IMG/VR virus record: IMGVR_UViG_3300045911_000426
Coordinates: 1 to 32,785 of that record
Direction: 5' to 3' (one strand)
Length of the DNA: 32,785 nucleotides
From: a virus
Positions 1 to 9,812 of this stretch are shown here, piece by piece. The notes beneath the pieces are model-generated. The model saw nothing but the letters and a program-made list of their open reading frames with translations. It had not been told where the DNA came from and ran no database searches. Position 1 is the stretch's first letter; the number at the start of each line of letters is the position of its first letter. A program made the position numbers and the translations under genes.

Positions 1-5
1 TGATT

Positions 6-485
6 ATGGCTTTAGAAATTGAAAGGAGATTTTTGTTAAAAACAATACCTGTATTATCTCCGATAGAACAGAAGGAAATAATACAATATTATAATAATAG
101 TAAAGAGAGGTTTCGAGCTGAAACAAACAGATATGAGCAAAATATGAAAACAACTTATTTTAAAACCATTAAGCAAGAAATCTCACCAGGGGTTATTAAA
201 GAGAGTGAAAGTGAAATTACTTTTGAAGAATGGAACAAAGCAATCAAAAGCTGTAATAAATACATACATAAAACTAGAATTGTTTACAATGATGAATATA
301 ACAAATTCGAAATTGACAAATTTCACCATATAGCTTTAATTATTTTAGAAGTAGAGTTTACAAATGAAGAAGAGATGAAAAAATTCCAATTGCCTGAAAA
401 ATGGTTGCCTTATTTAATTAAAGAAATTACGGGTGAGAAAGAATTTTCTAATTATAACTTAGCGTATGAAAAAAGTGAAATCTAA
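6..485 (+). CDS. CYTH-domain protein (triphosphate tunnel enzyme-like)
   Basis: The N-terminus reads LEIERRFLL, a variant of the ExExK signature of the CYTH superfamily (E4, E6, R8). Further charged strands typical of the fold follow: RFRAE near residue 35, FKTIKQE near 52, ESESEITFEEW, HKTRIVY, FEIDKF and an acidic LEVEF strand near residue 113. CYTH proteins bind metal and hydrolyse or cyclise nucleoside triphosphates, inorganic triphosphate or thiamine triphosphate inside a beta-barrel tunnel; phage versions have no settled role. At 159 aa the length fits a single domain. The start at 6 puts the signature at the extreme N-terminus, as is usual, and a TGA just before it may end an upstream gene. 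The 3' end overlaps the next gene by 20 nt. Fold assignment is fairly secure; the substrate is unknown. Confidence 0.8.
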   Translation: MALEIERRFLLKTIPVLSPIEQKEIIQYYNNSKERFRAETNRYEQNMKTTYFKTIKQEISPGVIKESESEITFEEWNKAIKSCNKYIHKTRIVYNDEYNKFEIDKFHHIALIILEVEFTNEEEMKKFQLPEKWLPYLIKEITGEKEFSNYNLAYEKSEI

Positions 486-819
486 TTCTTTTTCAGAAGA
501 AACAACAACTTCTATTTTTGATTTAACACTACATAGATATGATTATAATAATCATACTCTATATTTTTTATCTCATAGACAGTTTTACTTTGATCATGTT
601 AATTTACTAATTACTGGATTTACATCTAAGGAAATTATAAATGATTTTGTAGATGATGTTGATAGAGATGTAGATATGGAAAACTGTACCTTAGAAGAGA
701 TTCTAGAAAAAATAAATAATAGTGATTATACAATAAAAAAAACATCGGGTTTAACTTTAGAAGATAAATCTTACTTAAATCTGTATAAAGTTTTAAAAAT
801 TATTAAAGAAGAATTGTAA
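466..819 (+). CDS. Small unknown protein, weak member of the NELI C-terminal family
   Basis: Unrecognised protein of 117 aa. It overlaps the end of the CYTH gene by 20 nt, and its TAA shares a base with the ATG of the next gene, so it is probably translationally coupled on both sides. The middle is acidic (VDDVDRDVDMEN). The C-terminus, LYKVLKIIKEEL, has the hydrophobic spacing of the (I/L)xxIxNELI tail seen in the next two genes and in seven minus-strand genes, but lacks the final isoleucine. Membership therefore rests on position and tail only. No catalytic motif, signal peptide or membrane segment is visible. Confidence 0.65.
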   Translation: MKKVKSNSFSEETTTSIFDLTLHRYDYNNHTLYFLSHRQFYFDHVNLLITGFTSKEIINDFVDDVDRDVDMENCTLEEILEKINNSDYTIKKTSGLTLEDKSYLNLYKVLKIIKEEL

Positions 820-1172
820 TGTATAATATTAATGATATTATTGGACAAAAATTATTTTGTAAAAAAACCGGAATTACTTTAACTGTTGTTCCCATTACTC
901 ATAAATACAAAGAACATATTGCTTTAGAAATTCCTTTAAAAGAGCGTGATACTTTTTTAAAAGCATATCATAATTTCATTCATCCTGTCTCATATAACTA
1001 TAGAGAAAATTCATTACTTATAAAATCTGATCAATATGAAACAAAAGGATATCGTATAGAAAAAGGCAAATGTGTTTTAATGTTTACTTTCGATAATTTT
1101 AAAAAATATAACTTAATTTTTATGTCTTCTATTGAATATTTTACTTACTTAATATCAAAAGAATTAATTTAA
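819..1172 (+). CDS. Small unknown protein, NELI C-terminal family
   Basis: Protein of 117 aa starting on the last base of the preceding stop codon. The N-terminal half looks beta-rich (IGQKLFCKKTGITLTVV, a G-containing turn between strands) and the protein ends in a short helix, YFTYLISKELI, right at the stop. The same layout, with a conserved terminal (N/K)ELI, recurs in the gene at 1178 and in the minus-strand genes at 18769-21395 and 22873-23181. A VLMFTFDNF segment precedes the tail and matches the YxYYxxSLxDL segment of the paralogues. Function unknown; nothing suggests an enzyme. Confidence 0.75.
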   Translation: MYNINDIIGQKLFCKKTGITLTVVPITHKYKEHIALEIPLKERDTFLKAYHNFIHPVSYNYRENSLLIKSDQYETKGYRIEKGKCVLMFTFDNFKKYNLIFMSSIEYFTYLISKELI

Positions 1173-1177
1173 AAATT

Positions 1178-1531
1178 ATGATAGAAACAAAAAATATATC
1201 AAGTTATTTCGTTCTCAAACATAAAACCACTGGAGATAAAATTGTTTGCTATCAAATAGATGATAATTATAGAGAAGAGTATCAAATACCTCGTTCATGT
1301 AATTTTGTTGCTTTATTTACTCCCAATGATATACTCGCATGTACATATAAATTAATTACTTCAATAACACCCTGGCCTCTCTTTGATACAGGTAAAGAAC
1401 AAGAATTTAAAAAATTAGGTTTTACTAAAGGGTTTTACTTTGGATTTTCTGATGAAGAAATAAACGATTTCGAAATCATTTCTCATTCATTAGCTAATGT
1501 TATTGGGCAAATAGAAAATGAATTAGTTTAA
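1178..1531 (+). CDS. Small unknown protein, NELI C-terminal family
   Basis: Protein of 117 aa, six bases downstream of its paralogue and on the same strand. It starts with predicted strands (YFVLKHKTTGDKIVCYQI), has a central helix-poor region, then GFYFGFSDEE, matching the conserved aromatic-S-x-D/E segment of the family, and ends in LANVIGQIENELV. The last residue is V rather than I. The three genes at 466-1531 appear to be one operon branch of the family, about 17 kb from the larger minus-strand cluster. Function unknown. Confidence 0.75.
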   Translation: MIETKNISSYFVLKHKTTGDKIVCYQIDDNYREEYQIPRSCNFVALFTPNDILACTYKLITSITPWPLFDTGKEQEFKKLGFTKGFYFGFSDEEINDFEIISHSLANVIGQIENELV

Positions 1532-1558
1532 TATATTTAAGGTTGAAAGAGTTATTAA

Positions 1559-1837
1559 ATGACCAATAGACAAATACGTATAAACAATATTATTAATGAA
1601 TCTTTATTGAAAGAATATAATCTTTCACAGAAGAAAGAATTATTAACTATAATAAATAAAATCGTATTAGCTTTGCCTGATTCTAATAATTCAAAAGCAA
1701 TTGAAAGAAAATTAAACGGGATATTAGAATTTTATCGTTTTTACAAAAACACAAATTTTACAGAAGATAAGTTTGTAGTAGACGAATTTAAAACAAAACT
1801 TAATAATCTCGCTAAACAATATAATATTCAACTCTAA
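1559..1837 (+). CDS. Small helical protein of unknown function
   Basis: A 92-aa protein composed almost entirely of predicted helix (SLLKEYNLSQKKELLTIINK, then KAIERKLNGILEFYRFY). It lies 27 bp after the previous gene and 48 bp before the first large virion gene, on the same strand. There is no Cys/His cluster and no membrane segment. It lacks the C-terminal tail of the three genes before it. Its position suggests either the last early-type small gene or a small virion or assembly factor. I do not recognise the family. Confidence 0.65.
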   Translation: MTNRQIRINNIINESLLKEYNLSQKKELLTIINKIVLALPDSNNSKAIERKLNGILEFYRFYKNTNFTEDKFVVDEFKTKLNNLAKQYNIQL

Positions 1838-1885
1838 TTAAAGTTAAGTTTTTCATATTTAACTATAAAACAATAATATAGTTAA

Positions 1886-3211
1886 ATGTATATAAGAATA
1901 TATCCTTCAAGAAATACGACTATAACTAAATCAAACAACGGTTCTCTACAAGAAGTTAATGGTTTAATTAATACGGGTAAAAATACAATTTTTGAATTAC
2001 AAGATGGAAATAGTTACTCTACTATTTTAATGTCTTTTGATATTAGTAGTATTAAACCTTTATTAGAAGAATATCCTTTTACTTGTAATTTAAAACTATT
2101 TGATGCGGGTACTATATTTGAACCTAGTATTACCCTTAAAACTATTGATTTGGTTTATTTTGAAGAAGAATTTATTGAAGGTGATGGTTGGTTTTATTTT
2201 GGAGAAAAAACACTTACACAAGCAGCTAATTGGCAAGAAAGAGTTACAGGTGTACCTTGGATTCCTGCACAACCCAATACATTCTCACAAGGCTTATTTC
2301 CTGCATATCAATTAAACGATGCAAACGAAGATATTGTTATTAATAATATACAAAACTTTATTAATACAGCTATAAATAATAATGTTAATACTCCTAACTT
2401 CGGAATTAGAATTTCTAATAACACACCAGATAATCAAACATATACTAAGTTTATTCACTCAAGACATACACGAACAATATTTAAGCCATACTTAGAGTTC
2501 TATATTGATAATAATATATTAGATAATAGACATAATTGTGTTGCTACGCAGAATTCTAATTTTTATCTTATAAACGAAACTGGTAGTAATTTTGTAGGCA
2601 GTGTATCAGTAGATATTTTAGATGTAGATAATAATATTATTGCTTCTCCGATAGTTAATAACCCTTCTCCAGGAATATATTACGTTAGTTTTAACCCAAA
2701 TATTTCATATGCTGATAATATTATTTTTGATTCTTGGAAAATAGATGGAAAAGAAATTATAAGAAATTTAATACAAGTTAAGAGCCCTAATCAAATATCA
2801 AGTAATAAATTAGATAATTTATTTTTTTATCCTACAACAACTTATCTATATCCTATAATTCGCAAAGGGGATATAATTAGTTGTGAATTAATATCTGAAA
2901 TTAGAGGGAAAGGAAAAGTTCTTTTATCTAATTATGAATTTAAAGTTGTCTCAACTAGTTTATTTGAAATGCAACCTTGGCAGCCGATTAATATCTATAA
3001 TAATAGATTATTTTTTACTATTAATACTTCTTTTTATTTCCCAGATTTAGAATATGAGATTTTAGTTAGATTAAATCAAGGTGTTAAAGGAATTAAAACA
3101 TCTAATATGACATATAAATTTAAACTGGTTGAAGATACAGCATCTCATTTAAGAGATAAAGCAGCGAGTCCTTATAATAACAGAGATTATCTATTTTTTA
3201 ATAAAAGATAA
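1886..3211 (+). CDS. Probable virion structural protein with DNRLRE-like N-terminal domain
   Basis: A 441-aa protein. Residues 1-210 resemble the beta-sandwich (DNRLRE-type) domains found in phage and surface proteins: it opens YIRIYPSRNTTI, contains SYSTILMSFDISSI near residues 43-56, and closes with SRHTRTIFKPYLEFYI near 192-208, the usual 'T..PYL.v.y' last strand. The C-terminal half is also strand-rich with no catalytic signature. The stop codon is followed directly by the ATG of the next gene, which implies coupled translation with other virion genes. Likely a tail, fibre or baseplate decoration component. Assignment as structural is by composition, domain resemblance and neighbourhood. 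Confidence 0.65.
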   Translation: MYIRIYPSRNTTITKSNNGSLQEVNGLINTGKNTIFELQDGNSYSTILMSFDISSIKPLLEEYPFTCNLKLFDAGTIFEPSITLKTIDLVYFEEEFIEGDGWFYFGEKTLTQAANWQERVTGVPWIPAQPNTFSQGLFPAYQLNDANEDIVINNIQNFINTAINNNVNTPNFGIRISNNTPDNQTYTKFIHSRHTRTIFKPYLEFYIDNNILDNRHNCVATQNSNFYLINETGSNFVGSVSVDILDVDNNIIASPIVNNPSPGIYYVSFNPNISYADNIIFDSWKIDGKEIIRNLIQVKSPNQISSNKLDNLFFYPTTTYLYPIIRKGDIISCELISEIRGKGKVLLSNYEFKVVSTSLFEMQPWQPINIYNNRLFFTINTSFYFPDLEYEILVRLNQGVKGIKTSNMTYKFKLVEDTASHLRDKAASPYNNRDYLFFNKR

Positions 3212-4345
3212 ATGGAAAAGTATAATTTAACAAATAATAATATAGAAAACTATATCCCGATTAATATTACTAAACCAGTTTGGGGATACGTTCCTAAAGA
3301 AGAAAGTGTTCAATTCCAATTAAGAGAACATACATATGATGGTATTAATAATATAGCTAATACTCAAACTGTATTTACTCCAGATGAAGTAAATGAGCGA
3401 AGAAATTACGGCGGAGGTATTCAAAATATCCCAGTTAATACAGCAAATTATGCAACAGATTATGTTGGGGTAGGTGGGTATAATGTTCCTTTTAACCCAG
3501 AAGATAATAAAGTTGATTTTAAATTAATAGATTTACAAACAACTACTTTCCAAACTATACAAAATAGTAATATAGAACAATATGCTATTGATTTATATCT
3601 TCCCGGTGATGCAAATAAAAAATTAATTAATTTATTTAATGGGGCACAAGCATTAAGAATACCTGTTAATCGTTTTGATGATACTAGTGGAGGTGATCCA
3701 GTTCCCAAATATGGTAAATATTTTATCAAAATTAGTCCTAAATATATTGAAGCTACAGTAAGTAGTTTAGTTTGGAGAAAACATGTTAAATGGTCTATAA
3801 TGGATACTTCCGATCCTCAAGGGCGTAGAATGCTTGTTAAAGCAAACAATAATGCTTTTTTAAATACTGTATGGCAATTTGAACAATTTCCTTTACAAAG
3901 AGGAAGATTACATGCTTCTATAGTCGAAATTTGGAATAATACTAAAACAATAAAAAAACAAACTAAAATTATGATGGAAGATGCTTTAAATCTAAATATA
4001 ACTAACGGAGAAGCAGCGTTTGTTTTATCTCCAGATCATATGGGATATGATCCTGCTAGTCAAATAGTCGCACCAGGAGATATATTAAGAATATATCCAA
4101 GAGAAAGTTATTTTAATCCTGTATATATTGAAGTAGATTATTCTAATAATATTAATACGATTGAAGCATTATCGCGTTATTTAAGAAACGATGCAGTAAG
4201 AAATTTAAACAATGGTATTATAGAAATCTATGATGATGCAGGAGTACAAACAGATAGTCAAGGAAATATTAGCGGTCAAGTTATAGAAGCTTATCAAATT
4301 TCTTTAGAAGGAGAAAAAGAAGTAAAACGCAAATTAAACATTTAA
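3212..4345 (+). CDS. Probable virion structural protein (tail/baseplate block)
   Basis: A 377-aa protein whose ATG abuts the preceding stop. It is rich in N, Q, Y and T and in predicted beta strands, with no enzymatic motif. Segments such as LLNTVWQFEQFPLQRGRLH-like helix-loop (around residues 215-235) and DAVRNLNNGIIEIYDDAG near the C-terminus are unfamiliar to me. It lies between the DNRLRE-like protein and the 1517-aa tail protein, nine bases upstream of the latter, so it probably belongs to the same tail or baseplate assembly operon. I do not recognise the family; the structural call is from context. Confidence 0.6.
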   Translation: MEKYNLTNNNIENYIPINITKPVWGYVPKEESVQFQLREHTYDGINNIANTQTVFTPDEVNERRNYGGGIQNIPVNTANYATDYVGVGGYNVPFNPEDNKVDFKLIDLQTTTFQTIQNSNIEQYAIDLYLPGDANKKLINLFNGAQALRIPVNRFDDTSGGDPVPKYGKYFIKISPKYIEATVSSLVWRKHVKWSIMDTSDPQGRRMLVKANNNAFLNTVWQFEQFPLQRGRLHASIVEIWNNTKTIKKQTKIMMEDALNLNITNGEAAFVLSPDHMGYDPASQIVAPGDILRIYPRESYFNPVYIEVDYSNNINTIEALSRYLRNDAVRNLNNGIIEIYDDAGVQTDSQGNISGQVIEAYQISLEGEKEVKRKLNI

Positions 4346-4354
4346 AAAATATAA

Positions 4355-7300
4355 ATGTCTAAAAAAAATATTCCTAATATTCCTACAGGCCAAGATGCTA
4401 TTAAAGGAGGTATCTTTTTTGGTAGTGCATTAACCCCTGGTGGTGCTTTTTCAAATGTTCCTAAAACTACTACAGTTGATGTTGTCCCTACAACTGCTCA
4501 AAAAGAAAAAATGATCTTAACCTTGGAAAGGGTTAAAGAAGCATTAAAACTTAATGCTAAATTAGAAAAACGAGCTACTGATGATGTTTTATCAGAAGAG
4601 GTAATTAATACTTTCTTAAACAATTATGTTCAATTATTAATTGATTATTCTGATTTGCGCAATTATGTTTTTTTCGGAAGTGCTTATAATGAATTAGTAT
4701 ATCATATTAATTATTTAATATTAAATTATCCTTATAAAGTATATTTTGCGAAAAATGCTGGACCAAATTCAGTAAACCCTTTAAATCAAATTAGTATTAC
4801 TTATCCTGGTGGAAATACATCTATTATTACGTTAGAGTATAATAATGTAATATTCCCTGCTAGTTACGATTATACTTTATCAGGAGAAACACAATGGTTA
4901 GATTTTGAAATTGTAGATTCTTTAAATAATAGATTTAAAATAACTAATATTAATTTTATAGATACAGTTTTAAATATTAGTAATGCAACTAACACTTCTC
5001 CTATTATAATTACAACAACAACAAATCATGGTTTAAAATCAGGTGATATAGTAACTATTGAAGGGGTATCAGGAAACACTGCAGCTAATGGCCGTCACCA
5101 AATACAAACTATTGATATTGGTCCAGGAATCGGAGTATTAACTTCAGGGCAAACTTATGTAGTTATATCTGCTTCTGCTACTTATGATTCTAATAATTAT
5201 TTACAAGGGCAAACTTTTACTGCAAACATAAACACCGATTTAAATGCAGGAATTGTAGCGCCAGCCAATCAATTTAGATTAGTAGGTACTACAGGCAATG
5301 GAACATATACTACTGGGGGAATTATTAAATTAAAAGAAATTAATATTACTGTTGATGGTATAATTGGTTTAAATAATTTAATAGATTATTCTCCTAACGT
5401 GGGTGATTTATATAAAGGACTAATTATATCTCCGACACTAAAAGCAATAACAGATTTTGAATTAAAATTAGAAGGTCCACAAAAAGAATTACTTAATCCC
5501 AATAATCCTACCCCTTGGCCTAGAGAGCCAATTACAAATAATATAATTATAAAAGGGCAAACTTTTGAAACTTGGATTGAAGCTCCAACTAATTTAGTAT
5601 CTAATTATGATCCTGAAACATTAGGTCTCGATTCAATAGAAGGAGAAGGTTTAAATCTAACAGGTGCAATAACTTTAGATTCAACTGGTACAACAAATCA
5701 ATTATTAGTTCGTTCTCTGCCACATAGAGTTGTAGATGAACTAAGAGATACAGATGATAAGTTGTTTACAAGATTTGTTTATTTAGCAGGTAAATTATTT
5801 GATTCTATCAAAGTATATATTGATTTTTTAAAATATACTAAATCATTAAATTATACTCCATTTAATCAATTATCTCCTGAGTTTTATAAATTATATGCCG
5901 AACACTATGGATTTGATTTATTTGATGAAGATAATATTGATCTTGCTAAATCTATTATTCGAACAGAACCAGGCATTAAATATAATAATAATCAAATAGT
6001 TTTTAGTGACACTACTAATAGTAAAACATTAAAAGAATTACAATATGAAAAACAAAAAAGATTATTGATAAATTTATTTTATTTATATCAAACTAAAGGT
6101 ACTTTAAAATGTGTTGAACAATTAGTTAAATTAATTGGGTCTCCTGAAGGATTAGTGTTATTTAATGAATATGTATTAAACACAAATCTTTCTCAAAGAG
6201 AAATAGATAATGATAAAGTTAAAATACCTAAACTAGGTTATGAAATTGACCCGGATTATTTATTAGATAAAGTTAATATTTCTAACCCTATAAATTTACC
6301 ATATGTTTATAGATTAAAATTAGATAATGATGATATTGTTAACCTTAGAGAATTAGATGCAGTTACTGACCCGCAAGGTGCTGTTCAATCACAAGTTATT
6401 AAGTGGGGAAAACAATTACACCAATATGGATATTTTAGTCATAATCATTTCGCTAATTTACAATCAAATGATCCAAATGGTTATTATTTATTACCTCTTA
6501 CTTTCCCAGATAAATATTGTGGTATAACAACAGAATATGTTATTCCTCGCGGTGGTTATAAACAACTAATCGGACAAGGATTTGATGAGGCGTCTATACA
6601 CATTGGAAGTTTATTCGATGTAGATGCAATTAGTTATGATACTAATGGACAACCTATTAAGATAAACACTAACTCAAATTATGTTTATGAATTACCACAA
6701 GTATTTGCAGAAAGTATTACTGGTAATAATAATGCTATCCCTATCCAAGGTAAAGGAGAATTTGAAATAATAGGTGTAGAGACTGGTTTATTAGAAATAA
6801 CTGTTAATAACATTACAATTGGTTCTACTAACTGGTTGACTACTCCTAAAGACACTGCTTTAGCATTAGTTAAAGATATTAATTTAAACAATCCTAATTT
6901 TGAAGCTTCTTTAAGAATTAACCCTTCTTCAGTAAGTGTAATTATTCAATCTAATAAAAATTATACTTTACCAAATAATTCTGTTTTAGAAATATTAACA
7001 AACTCAAATTATTCAAATGTAGTTAATATTGATCCTGCCGTTCAAATTGGAGGCGATGCAGCACTTACTATGTCTAATCAAAATACAAGTACTAATTCTA
7101 GACAATATATTATTGCTAAATTAGAAGGAAAAGATTTAGTAGTAAGATTAAAAATGGTTACAGAAAACCCATCTATTACACCTACTATCCAACATAGAGT
7201 AGCAATATTTGAAAACTTATTTGATGACGATGGATTAAATCATCAATTACGCTTAATTTATAGACCAGAAGGGGTAGAAGTATATCAAGATTTAAAATAT

Positions 7301-8908
7301 TTAGGGTTAGCACGTTGGAGAAATCCAAATACGATTTTAGGTGGTTATAACTCTTTAACTTTACCTCATTCTAAAATATTAAATTGTACTCCACAACCAT
7401 TACCTGATATTTTTGCATATCCTAACAATAATAATATACAAGATAATTTTAGATGGTGGGATTTATTAATTGGGTTACCGGTTAATATAGATTTATTTTT
7501 TAAACGAGTAAGTGTTTGGGAAAGTTTAACTATTGATCATCCAGATAGTATTGATAAAGGATTCGATGCTAGCGGATTAGAGGTAGAAAAATATAATTTT
7601 AGTTTTTCTAATCAGCAAAAAATTAATAATATATATGTTAAACAGAATTGTAAAGTCCCTGCACTTTATAAAGCTCCTTTTCCTGATCCTGCTTTAACAA
7701 CTATTACAACAGATCTATTTACTAATTTATTTTTAACCTATCCTAATAATATCATAACTGATATTAATTTAGTTAATCAAAATAGATTAGGTGGTAATTT
7801 TATTTTTACTGAAGATATACAAAACTTTTTTAAACTACCTAATAATCAAATTATAACTATTGATAGTTTATTTACATTCAATGGATGGACAAATACTATT
7901 CATAAAGATTATGAATATGATAGGTTTAATAAAGTATATGAAAATTATCAATTATATTCTGAACAAGTATTAACTTATTTAGCGCTTCTACCTTTTATGG
8001 AATTAGTAGAAGATAAGTTTAAACAATTAGTTAGACAATTTATTCCAATAGTTATTAACATTACTCGCTTTGGAAGATTAATAAGAAGTTTAGAAAGAAG
8101 AAAAGTTAGATATGTCAATATACACAAACAATGTTTAGCAAACATTGAAGGAGTATTTGGGATTGGGGGATTTAGAATTACACATGGAACAAATAATCAT
8201 TATTTACAAAATAATAATTATTTTAATTTATACTTTGTAACTAATTATGATATAGTTAATGCTTCTAATACTCCTACAATTACTATTACTACAGCACAAC
8301 CTCATAACCTATCTTCAGGATATCAAGTTAATATTAGTGGCGTAATAGGTAATACAAATGCTAATGGTACACATATTATAACAGTTACAGGACCTAATAC
8401 CTTTACAATTCCTGTTTCTGGTAATGGTAATTATTTAGCAGGGGGAACTGTAGAATATGAAGTAGTATGGTTAAATGGTAATTATGGAAGTATAGAATGG
8501 CAATTTTCTAATATATACACCGCTGATTTAACAGCAAGTGTTTTAACGTCTGAATGGGATTCTAATTTTATGCACCCTATTCCTTTGTTAACTGCAGAAT
8601 ATGAAAATAATGCAGTTAAATTAATAGTTAATCCAAATGAGTTTTTAGATCGTTTTAATTTTGAATTAAATGATTGTAAACTTAAAATTGTAACTTCTGG
8701 AGAAGTAATAATTGATAGTATTATTTCACCTAATAATAGTGTGAGAAGTAATAACGTTCCTAATAGCTGCGTATCTATAACCTATAGTGCTCCTAATATA
8801 ATTTTAAACTCAAATACTAATACTTACATATATTTTCAATCAGAAAACCAACCTAATACATTTATTTATTTGAATAGTGAAGGTTTAAATCCAACTTATA
8901 TTTATTAG
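4355..8908 (+). CDS. Large tail/baseplate protein with tail protein I-like segment and two FCCH-like modules
   Basis: At 1517 aa this is the longest gene in the window. Residues 470-605 contain KLFTRFVYLAGKLFDSI, then QKRLLINLFYLYQTKGTLK and VKLIGSPEGL. The '(L/N)LFxLYxxKGT...L..L.G' pattern is that of the phage tail protein I family (TIGR02242-like) of contractile baseplates. Residues about 223-326 and 1315-1366 are two copies of an E1 FCCH-like module (HGLKSGDIVTIEGVSGNT...GNGTYTTGG; second copy PHNLSSGYQVNISGVIGNT...GNYLAGG). The first copy is interrupted by about 60 residues (GQTYVVISASATYD...QTFTAN) resembling another small phage tail module. The protein is low in charge and rich in N and T. 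It probably forms baseplate wedge or peripheral tail parts. Family resemblance is moderate; exact position in the virion is unknown. Confidence 0.7.
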   Translation: MSKKNIPNIPTGQDAIKGGIFFGSALTPGGAFSNVPKTTTVDVVPTTAQKEKMILTLERVKEALKLNAKLEKRATDDVLSEEVINTFLNNYVQLLIDYSDLRNYVFFGSAYNELVYHINYLILNYPYKVYFAKNAGPNSVNPLNQISITYPGGNTSIITLEYNNVIFPASYDYTLSGETQWLDFEIVDSLNNRFKITNINFIDTVLNISNATNTSPIIITTTTNHGLKSGDIVTIEGVSGNTAANGRHQIQTIDIGPGIGVLTSGQTYVVISASATYDSNNYLQGQTFTANINTDLNAGIVAPANQFRLVGTTGNGTYTTGGIIKLKEINITVDGIIGLNNLIDYSPNVGDLYKGLIISPTLKAITDFELKLEGPQKELLNPNNPTPWPREPITNNIIIKGQTFETWIEAPTNLVSNYDPETLGLDSIEGEGLNLTGAITLDSTGTTNQLLVRSLPHRVVDELRDTDDKLFTRFVYLAGKLFDSIKVYIDFLKYTKSLNYTPFNQLSPEFYKLYAEHYGFDLFDEDNIDLAKSIIRTEPGIKYNNNQIVFSDTTNSKTLKELQYEKQKRLLINLFYLYQTKGTLKCVEQLVKLIGSPEGLVLFNEYVLNTNLSQREIDNDKVKIPKLGYEIDPDYLLDKVNISNPINLPYVYRLKLDNDDIVNLRELDAVTDPQGAVQSQVIKWGKQLHQYGYFSHNHFANLQSNDPNGYYLLPLTFPDKYCGITTEYVIPRGGYKQLIGQGFDEASIHIGSLFDVDAISYDTNGQPIKINTNSNYVYELPQVFAESITGNNNAIPIQGKGEFEIIGVETGLLEITVNNITIGSTNWLTTPKDTALALVKDINLNNPNFEASLRINPSSVSVIIQSNKNYTLPNNSVLEILTNSNYSNVVNIDPAVQIGGDAALTMSNQNTSTNSRQYIIAKLEGKDLVVRLKMVTENPSITPTIQHRVAIFENLFDDDGLNHQLRLIYRPEGVEVYQDLKYLGLARWRNPNTILGGYNSLTLPHSKILNCTPQPLPDIFAYPNNNNIQDNFRWWDLLIGLPVNIDLFFKRVSVWESLTIDHPDSIDKGFDASGLEVEKYNFSFSNQQKINNIYVKQNCKVPALYKAPFPDPALTTITTDLFTNLFLTYPNNIITDINLVNQNRLGGNFIFTEDIQNFFKLPNNQIITIDSLFTFNGWTNTIHKDYEYDRFNKVYENYQLYSEQVLTYLALLPFMELVEDKFKQLVRQFIPIVINITRFGRLIRSLERRKVRYVNIHKQCLANIEGVFGIGGFRITHGTNNHYLQNNNYFNLYFVTNYDIVNASNTPTITITTAQPHNLSSGYQVNISGVIGNTNANGTHIITVTGPNTFTIPVSGNGNYLAGGTVEYEVVWLNGNYGSIEWQFSNIYTADLTASVLTSEWDSNFMHPIPLLTAEYENNAVKLIVNPNEFLDRFNFELNDCKLKIVTSGEVIIDSIISPNNSVRSNNVPNSCVSITYSAPNIILNSNTNTYIYFQSENQPNTFIYLNSEGLNPTYIY

Positions 8909-8929
8909 TGAATTAAATTCCTAAACTTA

Positions 8930-9397
8930 ATGAAAAATAATTTTAAATCACCAATTACTGAATCAGCTTCAACTAAAAACTATATGTTCTTTCAAAATTT
9001 AGAAACAATGAAAGAAGCAATAGATAATATGTTAAAAATGGACAAAGAATTAGTTGATAAAATTTTAGAAAATGGTCATGATTGGGCAAATGATCATATC
9101 TCAACCTCTAAAGATGATATAGAAGAAGTATATAATTTTTTAAAAACAAAAGTTAATTCTAAAGATATTATTAATCTATTAGATAAACAGCAATTTAAAC
9201 TGACTTATGCCGAAGTAACCGAAATGTTAAATTACTTAAATGATAACGGAGAATATAAATTCGTAAAAAAATATAAAAATAATATTCCCGATAATATTAT
9301 TAAAGGTATTATTGAAATTTGGGCTACTTCCCCAACTGATTCAATTGAAAAAATAGCAGATAAATATTTTACAAGATATCAAAAAAATATACAATAA
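8930..9397 (+). CDS. N-terminal part of a frameshifted gene of unknown function
   Basis: A 155-aa open frame with helices and the striking segment GHDWANDHISTSKDDIEEVY at residues 49-68, followed by NFLKTKV. I have an impression of similar 'GHdWAndHI' segments in other phage proteins, without an assigned function. The frame ends at 9395-9397 just after a run of seven A (9381-9387). The +1 frame then continues without a start codon for over 380 bases and reads as protein, so the intact gene was most likely 8930-9785 (about 285 aa) with six A in the run. The stop may be a real mutation, a sequencing error or a site of slippage. It lies 21 bp after the large tail gene, so a virion or assembly role is possible. 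Confidence 0.65.
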   Translation: MKNNFKSPITESASTKNYMFFQNLETMKEAIDNMLKMDKELVDKILENGHDWANDHISTSKDDIEEVYNFLKTKVNSKDIINLLDKQQFKLTYAEVTEMLNYLNDNGEYKFVKKYKNNIPDNIIKGIIEIWATSPTDSIEKIADKYFTRYQKNIQ

Positions 9398-9785
9398 ATT
9401 AAAAAAAGAATCTAATAATATAAATAAAGATACTAACGAATCTAAAAGCTTTAATATTAAAGAGGTTTTAATATTAGCTTCTGATAAAAAACCAAGCTCA
9501 TGGCAGGAAGTACTTCCACAAACAACAAAAGATATTGTAAAAAATTATCAACGAAAAAAAGGCTTATATTCTTGGGGAGTAAAAGGATTAATTGCGCAAA
9601 TACAAAATTATTTAAAAACATTACCTAAGTTAGATATTACACCTATGGAAGAACCAATAGATAGTTATATTCACATTGATGGAGAACCTTTTATAGGGGT
9701 TAGAAAGTTAGGAAATCAAAAACAAATCTATTATATAGATCCGCAAGGATTTGACTATGCTAGATTTGTGTTGCGTTTAAAATAA
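9355..9785 (+). pseudogene. Out-of-frame C-terminal half of the 8930 gene
   Basis: This frame (+1 to the 8930 frame) is open from just after a TAG at 9352-9354 to a TAA at 9783-9785 and has coding character: ...NIKEVLILASDKKPSSWQEV..., KKGLYSWGVKGLIAQIQNYL, then DSYIHIDGEPFIGVRKLG and a final FDYARFVLRLK. There is no ATG until 9645, which would leave only 46 aa, so it is not a convincing separate gene. Removing one A from the A7 run at 9381-9387 joins it in frame to the preceding protein. The join falls in a lysine/asparagine-rich linker. The C-terminal 50 residues look like a compact beta domain of unknown role. Confidence 0.65.
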
Positions 9786-9812
9786 ATAATAAAAATAAAA
9801 TAACATAAATTA

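Noticed and set aside
9345-9400. Classical -1 programmed frameshift at the A7 run
   Set aside because: The continuing frame is +1, not -1, relative to the upstream gene, so the usual A AAA AAN slippery mechanism would not reach it.
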